The notes under the pieces were generated by a model that had not been told where the DNA came from, did no database searches, and saw nothing but the letters and a program-made list of their open reading frames with translations. From an uncultured Mycolicibacterium sp. (lineage in GTDB: Bacteria; Actinomycetota; Actinomycetes; Mycobacteriales; Mycobacteriaceae), in NCBI RefSeq assembly GCF_937941905.1, contig NZ_CALDGS010000046.1, forward strand, positions 1 through 64,000: a DNA stretch of 64,000 nucleotides, given 5' to 3'. Positions 1 to 8,994 of the stretch are shown here, piece by piece. Numbering within the stretch: position 1 is the first letter of the stretch; each line of letters opens with the position of its first letter. Made by a program: the position numbers and the translations under genes.

Positions 1-1437
1 CTAGGCCGCCTCGGCGGCCGGTTCGTCCGCCGGCCGCGCCGGCCCGTCCGACGATTCGCCCGGTACGGGCTCGCCGGCCGTCGGCGCGACCACCTCGTCG
101 ACGGTGTCCTCGGGCGCGCCCCGGGCCGGTCCCGGACGCCGCGGCCCCGGACGCTGGGCGAGCTCACCCGGCCGCCACTTGTTGCCGCCGCGGATCCGGG
201 GCCCCGGCTCGTCGCTGCCGGTCAGTCGCTCGGCCCGGGTCCGCAGCTCGGCGTCCTCGGCGTCGCCGCTCCGGCCCACGGCTTCATCCCCCGCCGACGG
301 TGTCCCCCGGTCGCGCCCGGCCACCCCCTGGGGCAGCTCCGGCTGGGGCATTTCCGCTCGGGGCACCGGCAGCCCGGCCAGCGCGGCGAGCCGGCGCACG
401 GTCTCGCCGGCGCCGTCGACGACCGCGTGCAGATCGTCGATCCAGCGGGTGATCGGCGGCAGCAGCGCGAAGGTCACCGGCTGGGACGGGAACACGGATC
501 CGGGCGCGGGCCGGTCGTAACCGGTCTCGATGATCGCGCGCAGCAGCGGGTCGAGCGCCTCGACGAACGCGGCGGGCACGCCGAGGTCCAGCAGCGGCCG
601 GGTCAGCGGCAGCTGCCCCTCGGGGGTCAGCACCAGGATGTCCATGACGCTGCCGTCGGCGCTGTAGGTGACCACCGTGTCGGCGGTCACGAGATCGATT
701 TCCTGGTAGAAGCCGAGGTGCAGGTAGAAGAAGCCGAGCACCGCGTTCAGGTCGGCCAGCGGATTGAGGAGGTAGCGCGGCGCGTCGGTGATCCCGTCGT
801 ACTGCCGCGCGACCTGGATGACCGGCGCCCCGGCGTCCGGGGTGCCGCCCCCGAGGGTGACCCCCAGCAGCGGCACGTACAGCCCGGGCAGCCGGGTGAG
901 CAGCCCGCCGTCGTTGCGGCGCGGGTTGGCCACCAGCACGAACGTCACGTCCGCGGCCGCCGGCCCGGCCCCGGTGTCCGCATCGGTCCCGCTACCGGCC
1001 GGGGCCCCGCTCCCCGCCGCGAGGGCGGTGCGGGCCTTGACCGCGGCCGCCGCGCCCTGCGAGAACCCGACGACGTAGATCGCGTCCTGGCCGGCGGCGC
1101 GGGCGGCGTCGATCGCGGCGAGGATCCCGGCCGTGCCCGCCCGCTCGGACACGTCGAAACCGGGGTCGAACAGCCCCGTCACGATGCCCAGCGACCGCGG
1201 ATAGTCGACGAAGACGTTGTCGGCCGGGTCGGGCTGGCCGAACTGGCCGCCCAGGGTGGCCCGGAGCCGATCGAACGGCTGTTGCACCATGTCCTTGGTG
1301 CCGTCGATGAAGATCGACATCGCCACCGGCAGCACCGCCGGGCGGTATCCCCCCACGCATCCCAGACCGAGCAGCACGACCACCCCGACGGCCAGCGCCC
1401 GGACCAGCCGGACAACACCCGTGCAGCCCCGATCCAT
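1..1437 (-). CDS. Secreted PE-PPE-domain serine hydrolase
   Basis: Predicted exported hydrolase of the mycobacterial PE-PPE-domain family (alpha/beta-hydrolase fold), about 478 aa. The start at 1437 is chosen because a strong AAGGGGGG ribosome site lies just upstream; an earlier in-frame codon at 1497 lacks one. The N-terminus has a basic stretch and a hydrophobic segment (about residues 8-28), which is a signal peptide or membrane anchor. A nucleophile elbow G-F-S-Q-G lies at about residues 124-128. There is no PE or PPE leader domain, so this is a free-standing PE-PPE domain. The last 110 residues are charged and low in complexity, probably disordered. The substrate is unknown; an ester is likely from the fold. 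The gene ends at the window edge with its own TAG, so it is complete. Confidence 0.8.
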   Translation of the reverse strand: MDRGCTGVVRLVRALAVGVVVLLGLGCVGGYRPAVLPVAMSIFIDGTKDMVQQPFDRLRATLGGQFGQPDPADNVFVDYPRSLGIVTGLFDPGFDVSERAGTAGILAAIDAARAAGQDAIYVVGFSQGAAAAVKARTALAAGSGAPAGSGTDADTGAGPAAADVTFVLVANPRRNDGGLLTRLPGLYVPLLGVTLGGGTPDAGAPVIQVARQYDGITDAPRYLLNPLADLNAVLGFFYLHLGFYQEIDLVTADTVVTYSADGSVMDILVLTPEGQLPLTRPLLDLGVPAAFVEALDPLLRAIIETGYDRPAPGSVFPSQPVTFALLPPITRWIDDLHAVVDGAGETVRRLAALAGLPVPRAEMPQPELPQGVAGRDRGTPSAGDEAVGRSGDAEDAELRTRAERLTGSDEPGPRIRGGNKWRPGELAQRPGPRRPGPARGAPEDTVDEVVAPTAGEPVPGESSDGPARPADEPAAEAA

Positions 1438-1609
1438 ATTCCCCCCTTGTGCGTTCGTCCCCCTACGACCGGTGGCCGGGGCGCACCGGTCGGCCACAAG
1501 TTAACGCAGACACAGCAATACTGACAAGCCGCCCCCGGGTCGGCTGACATCATGCGACACCGGCACCATTCCGGAGCGGCAAACGCACCACGAGGGCATC
1601 GGCGGCCCC

Positions 1610-2656
1610 CTACCCGATCCGGTTGCCGTGCTCGTCCCAGTGCGCGGCCACCTTCTTGCTCGGTGGCACCCGCGGCGGCTCGCCCGGCATCTTGGGATAG
1701 TTGGGCGGGTACGGCAGGTCGCCGAGTCCGCGTTCCTCGTCGGCGCGGTACATCGCCAGCAACGGCTGCAGCGACTGCGCCACCTTGTCGATGTCGGCCC
1801 ACGGATCCGGCCGTGCGGCGACGATGTCCGGCACGGTGTTCATGGTGAAGTCGTCCGGGTCGGCGTCGGCGAGGTCGTCCCAGGCCAGCGGCATCGAGAC
1901 GGTGGCGATCGGGGTTCGGCGCACCGAGTAGGCCGAGGCGAAGGTGCGGTCGCGGGCGTTCTGGTTGTAGTCGATGAAGATGCGCTGCCCGCGTTCCTCC
2001 TTCCACCACGCGGTGGTGATGAGATCCGGTGCACGGCGCTCCATTTCGCGTGCGAGCGCGATGCCGGCCCGGCGCACCTCGATGAAGTCCCACTTCGGCG
2101 CGATGCGCAGAAACACGTGGATGCCCCGCCCGCCGGAGGTCTTCGGGTAACCGATCAGGCCGAGCTCGTCGAGCAGCGGGCGCAGCACCTCCAGGGCGAC
2201 CCGGCGGGCCTCGGCGAACCCGGTACCGGGCTGCGGGTCGAGGTCGATGCGCAGCTCGTCGGGGTGTTCGGTGTCCGCGCAGCGCACCGGCCACGGGTGC
2301 AGGGTGATCGCGCCCATCTGGGCGGCCCAGATGATCGCCGACGGGTGGGTGACGCGCAGCGCGTCGGCGGTGCGGCCGGACGGGAAAGTCACCGTGCAGC
2401 TCTGCAGGTAGTCGGGGTGCTTCGGCGGAATCCGCTTCTGGAAGATCTCCTCACCGTCGATACCGTCCGGGAAGCGCTGCAGGTGCACCGGACGGTCCCG
2501 CAACAGTTCGACCATCGGCCCGGCCACCGCGAGGTAGTAGTCGATCAGCCGGCCCTTGGTGCCCCGCGCGCCGAGCCGGGGGAAGAACACCTTGTGCCGG
2601 TTGGTGATCCGGACCTTGACCCCGTCGACGTCGATCTCGGTTGCGTCGGTCGGCAT
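1610..2656 (-). CDS. LigD-polymerase-like primase-polymerase (PolD type)
   Basis: Archaeo-eukaryotic primase-superfamily polymerase resembling the stand-alone LigD polymerase domain, 348 aa. It adds nucleotides or fills gaps at DNA ends. Visible motifs are the metal-binding D-L-D (residues 138-140), S-G-G-R-G-I-H-V (about 169-176, nucleotide binding) and the H-P-W-P-V stretch at about 120. The start codon follows directly after the LigC stop (TGA then ATG with no gap), so the two genes are translationally coupled. The same ligase-polymerase pairing is seen in Mycobacterium tuberculosis (Rv3731/Rv3730c, recalled), which supports a role in Ku-independent end joining or gap repair. No Ku or LigD gene is in the window. 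Confidence 0.9.
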   Translation of the reverse strand: MPTDATEIDVDGVKVRITNRHKVFFPRLGARGTKGRLIDYYLAVAGPMVELLRDRPVHLQRFPDGIDGEEIFQKRIPPKHPDYLQSCTVTFPSGRTADALRVTHPSAIIWAAQMGAITLHPWPVRCADTEHPDELRIDLDPQPGTGFAEARRVALEVLRPLLDELGLIGYPKTSGGRGIHVFLRIAPKWDFIEVRRAGIALAREMERRAPDLITTAWWKEERGQRIFIDYNQNARDRTFASAYSVRRTPIATVSMPLAWDDLADADPDDFTMNTVPDIVAARPDPWADIDKVAQSLQPLLAMYRADEERGLGDLPYPPNYPKMPGEPPRVPPSKKVAAHWDEHGNRIG

Positions 2657-3724
2657 TCAGGCCTCCAGGACGTCGGAGAGGTCGTAGCGCAGCGGGACGT
2701 CGAGCTGGTCGAAGCGGCAGCTGCGCGGGTCGCGGTCCGGCCGCCACCGCACGAACTGCACGGCGTGCCGGAACCGGCGGCCGTCGACGGTGTTGCCCTC
2801 CATCTGGTCGTAGTGCACCTCGCAGACCCGTTCCGGGCGGACCGGGATCCAGCGCTTGTCGGCCGCGCTGTTCCACCGGCTCGGTTCGCCGTCGTAGACG
2901 AGGTCCTCGGCCAGGCGCAGCGGTTGCAGTTCGTCGAGCAGCCGCACCCGGTCCCGGGCCGAGAACGCCGCCGCGCCACCGACCATGCGCAGTTCGCCGT
3001 CGGCGGTGTAGAGGCCCAGCAGCAGTGAGCCGATCCCGGCGCCGCTCTTGTGGATGCGGTAGCCGATCACCACGCAGTCGGCGTCGCGGGCGTGTTTGAC
3101 CTTGACCATCTCGCGTTTGCCGGGCAGGTACGGCCCGTCGAGCGGTTTGGCGATCACCCCGTCGAGCCCGGCGCCCTCGAAGGTCTGCAGCCACTGCGCG
3201 CCCAGCGCGGGATCCTCGGTGGTGCGGGTGACATGGCACCGCCGCTGTTCGCGCACCGCCTCGGCGAGTGCGGCGCGGCGCACCCGGAACGGTTCGTCCA
3301 GCAGTGCCCGGTCGCCGGTCGCCAGGGCGTCGAAGCCGATGAAGTGCGCCGGCGTCTGCTCGGCGAGCAGGGCCACCCGGCTGGCCGCGGGGTGGATCCG
3401 CTGCGACAGCGCCTCCCAGTCCAGGCGCAGCCGCCCGTCGATCGGCCGGGGCACCACGATCTCGCCGTCGAGCACGCACCGGGGCGCGAGCTCGGCGCGC
3501 AGCGCCTCGATCAGTTCGGGGAAGTAACGGCCGAGGTCCCTGCCGTTGCGGGACTGCAGCACCACCTCGTCGCCGTCGCGGAACACCAGGGCCCGGAAGC
3601 CGTCCCACTTGGGCTCGTAGCACCACTTCCCGGCTTCGTCGGGCACCGTGGTCCGGGCCCGGGCCAGCATCGGTTCGAGCGGCGGGAGCACCGGGAGGTC
3701 CACCCCGCCCATTATTGCCGTCAT
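2657..3724 (-). CDS. ligC: ATP-dependent DNA ligase LigC
   Basis: ATP-dependent DNA ligase, about 355 aa, the usual size of LigC. It seals nicks through an enzyme-AMP intermediate. The adenylation motif E-P-K-W-D-G is near residue 39 (catalytic Lys). D-G-E-I-V and the later G-V-I-A-K and V-K-V-K motifs are present, followed by an OB-fold domain containing R-P-E-R-V-C-E-V. No nuclease or polymerase domain is attached. The start is uncertain: ATG at 3724 is used, but ATG at 3712 or GTG at 3703 (giving VDLPVLPP) is also possible, and none has a good ribosome site. The gene is operonic with PolD. Confidence 0.88.
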   Translation of the reverse strand: MTAIMGGVDLPVLPPLEPMLARARTTVPDEAGKWCYEPKWDGFRALVFRDGDEVVLQSRNGRDLGRYFPELIEALRAELAPRCVLDGEIVVPRPIDGRLRLDWEALSQRIHPAASRVALLAEQTPAHFIGFDALATGDRALLDEPFRVRRAALAEAVREQRRCHVTRTTEDPALGAQWLQTFEGAGLDGVIAKPLDGPYLPGKREMVKVKHARDADCVVIGYRIHKSGAGIGSLLLGLYTADGELRMVGGAAAFSARDRVRLLDELQPLRLAEDLVYDGEPSRWNSAADKRWIPVRPERVCEVHYDQMEGNTVDGRRFRHAVQFVRWRPDRDPRSCRFDQLDVPLRYDLSDVLEA

Positions 3725-3823
3725 GCCCCTGCAGACCGCCCACATCGGCGAATGTCATCGCGGGCCGGCCCGCTCCGCACCTGGGGGGCCTGGGGCGAAT
3801 CCACACCGCACCCTCGTCACCTC

Positions 3824-3848
3824 GAATCGAGAGGGTTACGCTCGATTC
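3824..3848. promoter_or_regulatory. Inverted repeat at -10 of DUF1801 gene
   Basis: GAATCGAG (3824-3831) and CTCGATTC (3841-3848) form an 8-bp inverted repeat with a 9-nt gap. A possible -10 box TACGCT (3837-3842) lies inside it, ahead of the gene at 3930. The region separates ligC from the DUF1801 gene, so this could be an operator for either side. This is an inference from position only. Confidence 0.35.
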
Positions 3849-3929
3849 ACCGAACCGACCGCGGGCAGCGCCCTGGCCCGATGCCGCGCACCGCACCGTG
3901 ATCGACTGCCTGACAGGGGGTTTCGACCG

Positions 3930-4340
3930 ATGGCCGACCAACCGAAACTGCTGTCCGGCGGCAACCCCCAGATCCCGAAGGGCGAGGGCGACGGGCCGGT
4001 GCAGGCCTACATCGCCGCGATGCCCGGCTGGAAGCGCGACATCGGCCGCCGCCTCGACACGCTCATCGTCGAGACGGTGCCCGACGTGTTCAAGGCCGTG
4101 AAGTGGAACCAGCCGTTCTACGGCCGCCCCGGTCACGTGTGGTTCACGTCGTTTCGCTGTTTCACCCACACGGTGCAGCTGACCTTCTTCGACGGGGTGG
4201 ACCTCGATCCGGTGCCGCCGAAGGCCGCCAAACATCCCCGGGTGCGGTACTTCGAGATCCGCGCGGACGACGACCTCGACGAGGACCTGCTGCGGTCCTG
4301 GTTCGCCCAGGCCCGCGACCTGCCCGGGGAGCGGATCTGA
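3930..4340 (+). CDS. DUF1801 family protein (YdhG-like)
   Basis: Small cytosolic protein, 136 aa, with the DUF1801 pattern: W-K-R-D-I-G in the first third, V-K-W-N-Q-P-F-Y, and W-F-T-S-F-R-C-F. The family adopts a YdhG/Fe-chaperone-like fold; its biochemical role is not established. The start at 3930 has an AGGGGG ribosome site about nine bases upstream. It is transcribed alone and followed by a strong hairpin terminator. Confidence 0.8.
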   Translation: MADQPKLLSGGNPQIPKGEGDGPVQAYIAAMPGWKRDIGRRLDTLIVETVPDVFKAVKWNQPFYGRPGHVWFTSFRCFTHTVQLTFFDGVDLDPVPPKAAKHPRVRYFEIRADDDLDEDLLRSWFAQARDLPGERI

Positions 4341-4354
4341 TCCACCCGTGAATG

Positions 4355-4395
4355 CGTGGATGCCGGCGCCCCGCACCGGGGCGCCGGCATCCACG
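4355..4395. terminator. Bidirectional hairpin terminator
   Basis: Perfect 18-bp stem (4355-4372 with 4378-4395) and a 5-nt loop, located between two convergent genes (DUF1801 ending 4340 and the permease ending 4411). No U-tract follows, as is usual for mycobacterial terminators. Confidence 0.8.
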
Positions 4396-4410
4396 GCCGC
4401 CCGGGGGTCG

Positions 4411-5946
4411 CTAGCTGCGGACCTCGGAGTCGTCGTAGACGATGCGACCGATGAGTTCGTAGCGCCGCGGGTCGAAGAACTTGCAGTAGGTCGCCACCGC
4501 GCCACCGAGCACGAACAGCCCGATCACGATCCACGGGGTGAGCTTGAACAGCAACGTGCCCGACGCGGTGCCCGCCGCCGTCTCGCGGTGCTCCCACAGC
4601 AGGGTGACGACGTAGAGCATGCCCAGCCCGCCCAGCAGCGGGGCGAGGAACGTCTTGAACCAGTGCTTGCTCTCCGGGTTCTGCTTGCGGATGTGGAAGT
4701 AGCTGATCACCGAGAACGCGCACAGTGACTGCACGATCAGGATCGCCATGGTGCCCAGGATCGCCAGCAGCGCGTACATGTGTTCGTACGGGTTCATCCC
4801 GTTGGCCAGGAAGGCCAGGATGATCACCAGCGCGATGCCGCTCTGCACGAACGAGGCGACATACGGCGAGCCGTGCACCGGATGGGTCGCGCCCAGGGTG
4901 CGCTGTGCGGTCTTGGACAGCCCCTCCCGGCCGAACGCGTAGATGTAGCGCGAGGCGCAGTTGTGGAACGCCATGCCGCACGCGTAGGAGCCGGTCACCA
5001 GCAGGATCTCGAACAGCACGATGGCCCACTGGCCGTAGGTCTCCCGCACCGGGGCGAAGAAGATCTCACCGGCCGTGTCGGCGTCCTGGGCCAGTTCGAC
5101 GGCCCTGTCCGGGCCGGTGCCGGCGATCGCCATCCAGGAGATGAACACGTAGAACAGGCCGACGCCGAGCACGGCGATCATGGTCGCCCGCGGGATGATC
5201 TTCTTCGGGTTGCGCGACTCCTCGCCGTACATGGCGGTCGACTCGAACCCGACCCAGGACCAGAACGCGAAGAACAGGCCCAGCCCCGCGCTCGCACCGG
5301 CGACCGGGGCGGCCTGGAAGGCGCCGATCGGGTTGATGATGTCGGCCGCGGCGAAGCCCTCCGGCCCGCCGCCGCGGAACAGCACGGCCAGCGCGCCGAG
5401 CAGCAGCATGACGATCTCGGTGACCAGGAAGACGCCCAGCACCTTGGCGGTGAGGTTGACGTCGAAGTAGGTCAGGACGGCGTTGAGGATCAGCATCCCG
5501 AGTGCGGGCACGATCCAGTGCACGTGCAGCCCGAAGAAGGAGTCCAGCAGGTTCTGCGTGAAGAACGCGAAGATGCCGATCAGTGAGGCCTCGAAGACGA
5601 TGTAGGCCATCGTGATGATGGTGCCGGCGGCCATCCCGGGGATACGGCCCAGGCCGTGGGAGATGTAGCCGTAGAAGGCGCCGGTCGCCGTGATGTGCTT
5701 GGCCATGGTGGCGTAGCCGATGGCGAACAGGCCGAGCACCACCGTGGCCACGAAGTAGCCGGCCGGTGCATGCGAACCATTTCCGAAGCCGACCGCGATC
5801 GGCACGTTGCCGACCATTGCCGTGATCGGGGCGGCGGTCGCCACCGCCATGAAGATCACGCCCACTGTGCCCACTGCATCGCGCTTGAGCCGTTGCACCC
5901 CGTCGTCAGAACGGGTTTGGCTCCGCGATATGATTTGGTCAGCCAT
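4411..5946 (-). CDS. APC-family amine/amino acid permease of the microcompartment locus
   Basis: Polytopic inner-membrane transporter, 511 aa, with about 12 hydrophobic segments and typical APC signatures (A-A-P-I-T-A in TM1; G-F-E-S-T-A-M-Y-G-E-E in TM6). It probably imports the amino-alcohol substrate of the adjacent microcompartment. The start at 5946 has GGAAGG about ten bases upstream. It diverges from the aminotransferase gene across a 205-bp region that carries a palindromic operator matching the one at the locus GntR gene, so co-regulation is likely. Substrate assignment is inferred from context. Confidence 0.88.
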   Translation of the reverse strand: MADQIISRSQTRSDDGVQRLKRDAVGTVGVIFMAVATAAPITAMVGNVPIAVGFGNGSHAPAGYFVATVVLGLFAIGYATMAKHITATGAFYGYISHGLGRIPGMAAGTIITMAYIVFEASLIGIFAFFTQNLLDSFFGLHVHWIVPALGMLILNAVLTYFDVNLTAKVLGVFLVTEIVMLLLGALAVLFRGGGPEGFAAADIINPIGAFQAAPVAGASAGLGLFFAFWSWVGFESTAMYGEESRNPKKIIPRATMIAVLGVGLFYVFISWMAIAGTGPDRAVELAQDADTAGEIFFAPVRETYGQWAIVLFEILLVTGSYACGMAFHNCASRYIYAFGREGLSKTAQRTLGATHPVHGSPYVASFVQSGIALVIILAFLANGMNPYEHMYALLAILGTMAILIVQSLCAFSVISYFHIRKQNPESKHWFKTFLAPLLGGLGMLYVVTLLWEHRETAAGTASGTLLFKLTPWIVIGLFVLGGAVATYCKFFDPRRYELIGRIVYDDSEVRS

Positions 5947-6013
5947 CTACGGGATACCTTCCAGGGATTTGACACCGAGCACGACTGCGGTCCACGCCAC
6001 AGCCGAACGTGCG

Positions 6014-6043
6014 TATATTGGCACTACCAAATCTCGCCCGCAA
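6014..6043 (-). promoter_or_regulatory. Promoter for permease with GntR-type operator
   Basis: Read on the minus strand: TTGCGG (6043-6038), 18-nt spacer, AATATA (6019-6014). The spacer and -10 contain ATTGGCACTACCAAA (6017-6031), which matches 12 of 15 bases of the perfect palindrome TTTGGTAGTACCAAA at 13295-13309 in front of the GntR gene. It is probably the repressor binding site for the permease and perhaps for the divergent operon. Confidence 0.65.
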
Positions 6044-6055
6044 GCATTTTCTGGA

Positions 6056-6090
6056 AACCATTGACAGAAATGGTTGGGCCTTTTTAGGGT
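6056..6090 (+). promoter_or_regulatory. Promoter of the microcompartment operon
   Basis: Consensus -35 TTGACA (6061-6066), 18-nt spacer and -10 TAGGGT (6085-6090). The -35 is embedded in a second inverted repeat, AACCATT (6056-6062) and AATGGTT (6069-6075), which differs from the GntR palindrome and may bind another regulator. The aminotransferase start is about 55 nt beyond the predicted transcription start. Confidence 0.6.
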
Positions 6091-6151
6091 CTGGGGTGTT
6101 CAGGGCGCCGGGTGGTCCCGTTCACACCGCGCCCGCGCAGTGAGGAGCCGC

Positions 6152-7429
6152 ATGTACGACTACGGCGCGTTCTCGTTCGAGTCCAAGACCGAGGTCCTGG
6201 ACAAGGCGAAGACGTTCTGGAACCCGGACAAGACGCAGTTCTGGACCGACTCCGGTGTCGACCTGGTCATCGACCGGCGCGAGGGCTACTTCCTGTGGGA
6301 CATGACCGGCCGTCGCCTCATCGACGTGCACCTCAACGGCGGCACCTACAACCTCGGCCACCGCAACCCCGAGGTGATGCAGGCGATCAAGGACGGCATG
6401 GCGCATTTCGACATCGGCAACCACCATTTCCCGTCGGTGGCCCGTACCGCGCTGGCCCAGCGCCTCGTCGAGACCGCTCCCGCCTCGATCAGGAAGGTCG
6501 CGTTCGGATCCGGCGGCGGCGAGGCCATCGACATCGCGCTCAAGAGCGCCCGGCACGCCACCGGCCGGCGCAAGATCGTCTCGGTGATCAAGGCCTATCA
6601 CGGCCACACCGGCCTGGCCGTGGCGACCGGTGACGACCGGTTCTCCAAGCTGTTCCTGTCCGACCACCCCGACGAGTTCATCCAGGTCCCGTTCGGCGAC
6701 CTCGACGCCATGGAGCGTGCGCTGGCCGGCGGCGACGTCGCCGCGGTGATCATGGAGACCATTCCCGCGACGTACGGATTCCCGCTTCCGCCACCGGGTT
6801 ACCTCGAGGCGGTCAAACAACTCACCGAACGGTTCGGCACCCTCTACATCGCCGACGAGGTGCAGACCGGCCTGATGCGCACCGGCGAGCTGTGGGGCAT
6901 CACCAAGCACGGCATCGACCCGGACATCATCGTCACCGGCAAGGGCCTGTCCGGCGGCATGTACCCGATCAGCGCGGTGCTGCTCGGCGAACGCGCCGCG
7001 AGCTGGCTGGACGTGGACGGCTTCGCCCACATGTCCACCTTCGGCGGTGCGGAGCTGGGTTGTGTGGCCGCGCTCAAGACGCTGGAGATCACCACCCGGC
7101 CGGAGGTGCGCTCGATGGTGCACTACATCTCCGACCTGTTCGCCACCGGGCTGCGCCGCATCCAGGCCGACTACCCGGACTGGTTCGTCGGCATCCGGCA
7201 GAACGGCGTGGTGATCGGGCTGGAGTTCGACCATCCCGAGGGCGCCAAGTTCGTCATGCGCGAGCTGTACGCCAACGGCGTGTGGGCGATCTTCTCCACG
7301 CTGGATCCCCGTGTGCTGCAGTTCAAACCGGGCATCCTGCTGGGGCCCGACCTGTGCGAGGACGTGCTCGACCGGCTCGAGGTCGCGGTGGGCCGCGCCC
7401 GGGCGGCGGCATTCGGACGGAGGAGCTGA
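6152..7429 (+). CDS. Class III PLP enzyme (amino-alcohol-phosphate phospho-lyase/aminotransferase) of the microcompartment
   Basis: PLP-dependent class III aminotransferase-fold enzyme, 425 aa. The Schiff-base lysine is K264 in V-T-G-K-G-L-S-G-G, and D235 in A-D-E-V-Q-T-G contacts the PLP ring. G-S-G-G-G at about 119-123 binds the cofactor phosphate. In the proposed RMM pathway this enzyme removes phosphate and ammonia from phosphorylated 1-amino-2-propanol to give propionaldehyde. That is inferred from the kinase and aldehyde dehydrogenase in the same operon; a true transaminase is the alternative. The start at 6152 has GAGGAG upstream. The stop overlaps the next ATG by one base (TGATG). Confidence 0.87.
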   Translation: MYDYGAFSFESKTEVLDKAKTFWNPDKTQFWTDSGVDLVIDRREGYFLWDMTGRRLIDVHLNGGTYNLGHRNPEVMQAIKDGMAHFDIGNHHFPSVARTALAQRLVETAPASIRKVAFGSGGGEAIDIALKSARHATGRRKIVSVIKAYHGHTGLAVATGDDRFSKLFLSDHPDEFIQVPFGDLDAMERALAGGDVAAVIMETIPATYGFPLPPPGYLEAVKQLTERFGTLYIADEVQTGLMRTGELWGITKHGIDPDIIVTGKGLSGGMYPISAVLLGERAASWLDVDGFAHMSTFGGAELGCVAALKTLEITTRPEVRSMVHYISDLFATGLRRIQADYPDWFVGIRQNGVVIGLEFDHPEGAKFVMRELYANGVWAIFSTLDPRVLQFKPGILLGPDLCEDVLDRLEVAVGRARAAAFGRRS

Positions 7430-8991
7430 TGACCACCATTGCCCAGGCCGGGCACATGCTGGAGCGGGCGCGGTGGGCGGCCCGCGCGTACGCCGAATAC
7501 GACCGCGCCACCGTCGAGGCGATCGTGCACGCGGTCGCCGAGGCCGGCTACGCCGAGGCCGAGCGGTTCGCCGCCGCGGCGGTCGCCGAGACCCAGATGG
7601 GCGTGGCCGCCCACAAGGTGGTCAAGAATCAGGCCTGCTCGCGCGGCATCGTCGAGCACTACCGCGGCGAGGACTTCGTCACCCCGCGCATCGACACCGC
7701 CCGCAAGATCGTCGAGGTGCCGCGCCCCGCCGGGGTGGTGCTCGCGCTCACGCCGACCACCAATCCCGTTGCCACCGTGTACTTCAAGACCCTGCTGGCG
7801 CTGATGACCCGCAACGCGGTGGTGATCTGCCCGCACCCGCGGGCCAAGCAGTGCTCGGCCGAGGCGGCCCGCCTGCTCGCCGACGCGGCGGTGGCCGCCG
7901 GCGCCCCCGACGGCATCGTGCAGGTGGTCGACGAGCCGACCATCCCGCTGGTCGAGGCGCTGATGGGCGACGAGCGCACCGACGTCATCGTCGCCACCGG
8001 CGGCACCGGGGTGGTGCGTGCCGCCTACTCCTCGGGCAACCCCGCCCTGGGCGTGGGCCCGGGCAACGTGCCGGTGCTGGTCGACGCCAGCGCCGACGTC
8101 GCCGCCGCGGCCCGCCGCATCGTCGACAGCAAGGCGTTCGACAACTCGGTGCTGTGCACCAACGAAAGTGTGCTGATCGCCGAGGAATCCATCGCCGAGT
8201 CGCTGCGCTCGGCGCTGACCCGGGCCGGGGCCTACGTGCTCGGCGAGGACGAGGCGCAGCGGCTGCGCGCCTACATGTTCCCCGACGGCCACCTCAACAC
8301 CGACGTGGTGGGCCGGGACGCGTCCTGGATCGCCGGCCAGGCCGGGCTGCGGGTCACCCCCAAGACCCGGGTGCTCGTCGCGCCGTTCGACATGGTCGTC
8401 ACCGAGGAGGTGCTCGCCCACGAGAAACTCTCCCCGGTCCTCGGATTCACCACCGTCGCCGACGCCGCGCGCGGCATCCGCGCGGCCCGGGCGGTGGTGC
8501 GCATCGGCGGCGCCGGCCATTCGGCGGCGATCCACAGCGAGAACCCGCACGTCATCACCGAGTACGCGGCCCAGGTGCCGGTGCTGCGGGTGTCGGTCAA
8601 CGTCGGCAACAGCACCGGCAGCGCCGGGCTGGACACCAACCTCGACCCGTCGATGACGATCGGCACCGGGTTCGTCGGCCGCAGCTCCATCGGGGAGAAC
8701 CTGCGCCCGCACCACCTGCTGAACTGGACCCGCATCGCCTACAACAGCGACCCGGCCGTGGCCATGCCGGAGTTCGGCGGCATCTCGCCGTGGCACGCCC
8801 CGGCCGGCCCGGTGCCGGCCTACCCGCGGGCCTCCAACGACCCCGCCGCCGGCCTGCCGGTCCAGCCCGCCGGGCCGGTGCGCAGCGGCACCGTCGGCGG
8901 CTCCCGCCCGCTCGACCCGACGCTGGACGCGTTGCGCGCCGAGTTGCGCAAGCTGGTCGTCGAAGAACTCGCCCAACTGATCAAGAGGTAG
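7429..8991 (+). CDS. CoA-acylating aldehyde dehydrogenase with C-terminal encapsulation peptide
   Basis: PduP-type aldehyde dehydrogenase that converts an aldehyde (probably propionaldehyde) to acyl-CoA with NAD+, 520 aa. The catalytic Cys is C243 in N-S-V-L-C-T-N-E. The dehydrogenase core ends near residue 455 and is followed by a Pro/Ala/Gly-rich linker. The final 26 residues (495-520) form an amphipathic helix beginning LDPTLDALRAELRKL, the hallmark of a microcompartment encapsulation peptide, here at the C-terminus rather than the N-terminus as in PduP. It is the second gene of the operon, and GAGG precedes the next GTG start. Confidence 0.92.
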   Translation: MTTIAQAGHMLERARWAARAYAEYDRATVEAIVHAVAEAGYAEAERFAAAAVAETQMGVAAHKVVKNQACSRGIVEHYRGEDFVTPRIDTARKIVEVPRPAGVVLALTPTTNPVATVYFKTLLALMTRNAVVICPHPRAKQCSAEAARLLADAAVAAGAPDGIVQVVDEPTIPLVEALMGDERTDVIVATGGTGVVRAAYSSGNPALGVGPGNVPVLVDASADVAAAARRIVDSKAFDNSVLCTNESVLIAEESIAESLRSALTRAGAYVLGEDEAQRLRAYMFPDGHLNTDVVGRDASWIAGQAGLRVTPKTRVLVAPFDMVVTEEVLAHEKLSPVLGFTTVADAARGIRAARAVVRIGGAGHSAAIHSENPHVITEYAAQVPVLRVSVNVGNSTGSAGLDTNLDPSMTIGTGFVGRSSIGENLRPHHLLNWTRIAYNSDPAVAMPEFGGISPWHAPAGPVPAYPRASNDPAAGLPVQPAGPVRSGTVGGSRPLDPTLDALRAELRKLVVEELAQLIKR

Positions 8992-8994
8992 CTC

